Source of the DNA: DATEMK01 sp035275625 | GTDB taxonomy: Bacteria > Bacteroidota > Bacteroidia > AKYH767-A > OLB10 | Assembly (NCBI GenBank): GCA_035275625.1 | Contig: DATEMK010000317.1 | Coordinates: forward strand, 1 to 7,804 | Length of the DNA: 7,804 nucleotides | Reading direction: 5' to 3' | Part shown: positions 7,323 through 7,804 of the stretch, piece by piece | How positions within the stretch are numbered: position 1 is the first letter of the stretch | Layout of the letters: each line of letters begins with the position of its first letter | Translations under genes and position numbers: made by a program | The notes under the pieces: model-generated | Databases searched by the model: none | Seen by the model: only the letters and a program-made list of their open reading frames with translations | What the model was told of the DNA's origin: nothing

Positions 7323-7511
7323 CTTCTTTTTATGTTAAAATCACTTCTTTTTGCCGTCCAAAGCCTTCTTTTTGTCACATAAACACCGCTTTTTAGTATT
7401 GAAAGACTTGTTTTTATGCCTTAAAAACTTCTTTTTACGATAAAAAGAATTCATTAAGTCATTAAAAGAAGTGAATGAACCTTCGAAAGACTTCACCGGA
7501 AGGCAGAAAGA
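7323..7511. repeat. Nine-unit array with exact 21-bp period and phased T- and A-tracts
   Basis: Units begin at 7323, 7344, 7365, 7386, 7407, 7428, 7449, 7470 and 7491, with no insertions or deletions. On the plus strand the first six share CTTCTTTTT at unit positions 1-9 (variants CCGCTTTTT in unit 4 and CTTGTTTTT in unit 5). Units 7-9 have decayed or different starts, such as ATTCATTAA. All nine keep AA at positions 17-18, and eight keep AAA at 17-19; the end reads AAAGA in units 4, 6, 7, 8 and 9. The middle positions 10-15 vary freely. T-tract and A-tract centres are therefore 10-11 bp apart, about one helical turn, as expected of intrinsically curved DNA. The same period encodes a heptapeptide pattern on the minus strand. 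Either DNA structure or protein repeat could explain it. Confidence 0.75.
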
Positions 7512-7571
7512 ATTAATTGCATAGTCCGGTGAAGTAATTGAATGATGGGAAGTAGGTACAGAGCCGTTCAT
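7341..7571 (-). CDS. Doubtful 76-residue lysine-rich heptad-repeat protein
   Basis: The ATG at 7569-7571 opens a frame across the 21-bp array to a TGA at 7341. The first 25 residues are polar (MNGSVPTSHHSITS..). The rest follows a seven-residue pattern, Ser-Phe-x-x-Lys-Lys-Lys or variants: SFYRKKK, FLRHKNK, SFNTKKR, CLCDKKK, ALDGKKK. The second position is Phe or Leu in every unit. One more unit (7323-7343) continues the DNA period but contains in-frame stops, so the array outlasts the ORF. There is no signal peptide, no recognisable family and no ribosome binding site; a hairpin ends six bases before the ATG. The ORF could be a real small basic protein, possibly coiled or nucleic-acid binding, or an accident of the repeat. 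It precedes the 233-residue gene by 98 bases on the same strand. Confidence 0.25.
   Translation of the reverse strand: MNGSVPTSHHSITSPDYAINSFCLPVKSFEGSFTSFNDLMNSFYRKKKFLRHKNKSFNTKKRCLCDKKKALDGKKK
7490..7535. repeat. 11-bp perfect inverted repeat at the edge of the array
   Basis: ACTTCACCGGA (7490-7500) and TCCGGTGAAGT (7525-7535) are exact reverse complements separated by 24 bases. The left arm coincides with the start of the last 21-bp unit, whose CTTC is retained while the T-tract is replaced by ACCGG. The arms are GC-richer than the surroundings. It could be a protein-binding operator, a long-loop RNA hairpin or a recombination site; nothing in the sequence decides among these. Confidence 0.6.
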
Positions 7572-7577
7572 TTTTTT

Positions 7578-7601
7578 CCGGATAAGGGTTATTTTATCCG
7601 G
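7578..7601. repeat. Perfect 8-bp hairpin, possible terminator or leader stem
   Basis: CCGGATAA (7578-7585) and TTATCCGG (7594-7601) pair perfectly around an eight-base loop. On the plus strand the stem is followed by CTTGGTTTTAAATTTTTTT, weakly terminator-like, but no plus-strand gene is nearby to terminate. On the minus strand it ends six bases before the ATG at 7571, where it would sit in the 5' leader of the doubtful 76-residue ORF. Confidence 0.5.
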
Positions 7602-7804
7602 CTTGGTTTTAAATTTTTTTATGAACTATTTGTAAAATTTAACGGGGATAAATATATACTGAAAAAATTTAAAATATATCAAGGTTTTCCTTGATATGGA
7701 AAACTTTTTTCTTTTTGAAAATCAATAAATTAAAAAATGGAGAACTTTTTAAGAAGTAAAAACGCGGCAGATTTTTATTTCACTAATGAAAATATATAGT
7801 AGTA
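7602..7804. other. AT-rich intergenic end region without a supported gene
   Basis: Apart from the stem-loop at 7676-7697 there is a short direct repeat: ATGGAAAACTTTTT (7696-7709) and ATGGAGAACTTTTT (7737-7750), 41 bases apart with one mismatch. Each copy opens a tiny plus-strand frame (10 and 20 residues) that soon stops. On the minus strand one frame is open from the right edge to a TAA at 7749-7751 (17 residues), too short to call as the end of a gene. Nothing else was recognised. Confidence 0.4.
7676..7697. terminator. Perfect 9-bp stem-loop with T-runs on both sides, possible bidirectional terminator
   Basis: ATATCAAGG (7676-7684), loop TTTT, CCTTGATAT (7689-7697). The plus-strand transcript would continue GGAAAACTTTTTTCTTTTT. 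The minus-strand transcript would continue ATTTTAAATTTTTTC, closer to the stem and a better U-tract. A minus-strand gene ending just outside or at the right edge would be a natural client. The stem is AT-rich, so termination strength is uncertain. Confidence 0.4.

Noticed and set aside
7323..7511. CRISPR array
   Set aside because: The 21-bp period is far too short for repeat plus spacer, and the conserved part is a low-complexity T/A tract pattern; no cas genes are present.
7323..7535. Iteron-type plasmid replication origin
   Set aside because: The unit size and AT-richness fit, but there is no replication initiator gene, no recognisable DnaA boxes were noted, and the gene content looks chromosomal. 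Kept only as a minor alternative.
7737..7799. 20-codon plus-strand ORF MENFLRSKNAADFYFTNENI
   Set aside because: It is too short, with no family or ribosome binding site evidence.
7749..7804. C-terminal end of a minus-strand gene entering from the right edge
   Set aside because: Only 17 codons are open before a TAA. It would fit the stem-loop at 7676-7697 as its terminator, but it cannot be supported without flanking sequence.

Overview
The window looks like a chromosomal segment from an uncultured, free-living member of the Bacteroidota. The evidence is a secreted protein with a C-terminal type IX secretion (Por) sorting domain including a YPNP motif, starts without convincing Shine-Dalgarno sequences, AT-rich DNA, signal peptides ending in ..AQ, and short GC-rich palindromic repeats scattered through the 3' part of one gene. 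No rRNA, tRNA, CRISPR array, transposase or phage gene was seen.

Layout. (1) Positions 1-3521, plus strand: a very large membrane-anchored hybrid sensor histidine kinase, cut off at its 5' end by the window edge. It has several membrane helices, four PAS-like domains, a histidine kinase core, a receiver and an Hpt domain, so a whole phosphorelay sits in one polypeptide. (2) Everything from about 3539 to 7571 reads on the minus strand and converges on the kinase with a 17-bp gap. In transcription order, right to left, it comprises: a doubtful 76-residue lysine-rich heptad-repeat ORF embedded in a 21-bp repeat array (7341-7571); a 233-residue cytoplasmic two-domain protein with an FN3-like C-terminus (6541-7242); a secreted cysteine-rich protein (5887-6417); an exported LolA-like protein of very low GC (5139-5870); and the type IX secreted protein (3539-5029). 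The cysteine-rich and LolA-like genes are only 16 bp apart and are probably co-transcribed. The other gaps are about 100-120 bp. (3) Positions 7243-7804 hold no confident gene but are rich in structure: a nine-unit, 21-bp periodic array, an 11-bp inverted repeat that uses the last array unit as one arm, and two perfect hairpins.

How the genes fit together. Three consecutive minus-strand products (3539-6417) carry signal peptides and are likely envelope or secreted proteins. The kinase could sense an envelope or redox signal, but nothing in the window ties it to the neighbouring genes, and its output regulator is not here. The most unusual signals are the helically phased array at 7323-7511 and two different palindromic repeat elements that have altered the C-terminus of the type IX secreted protein: one in frame inside the sorting domain, and one supplying its last residues and stop codon.
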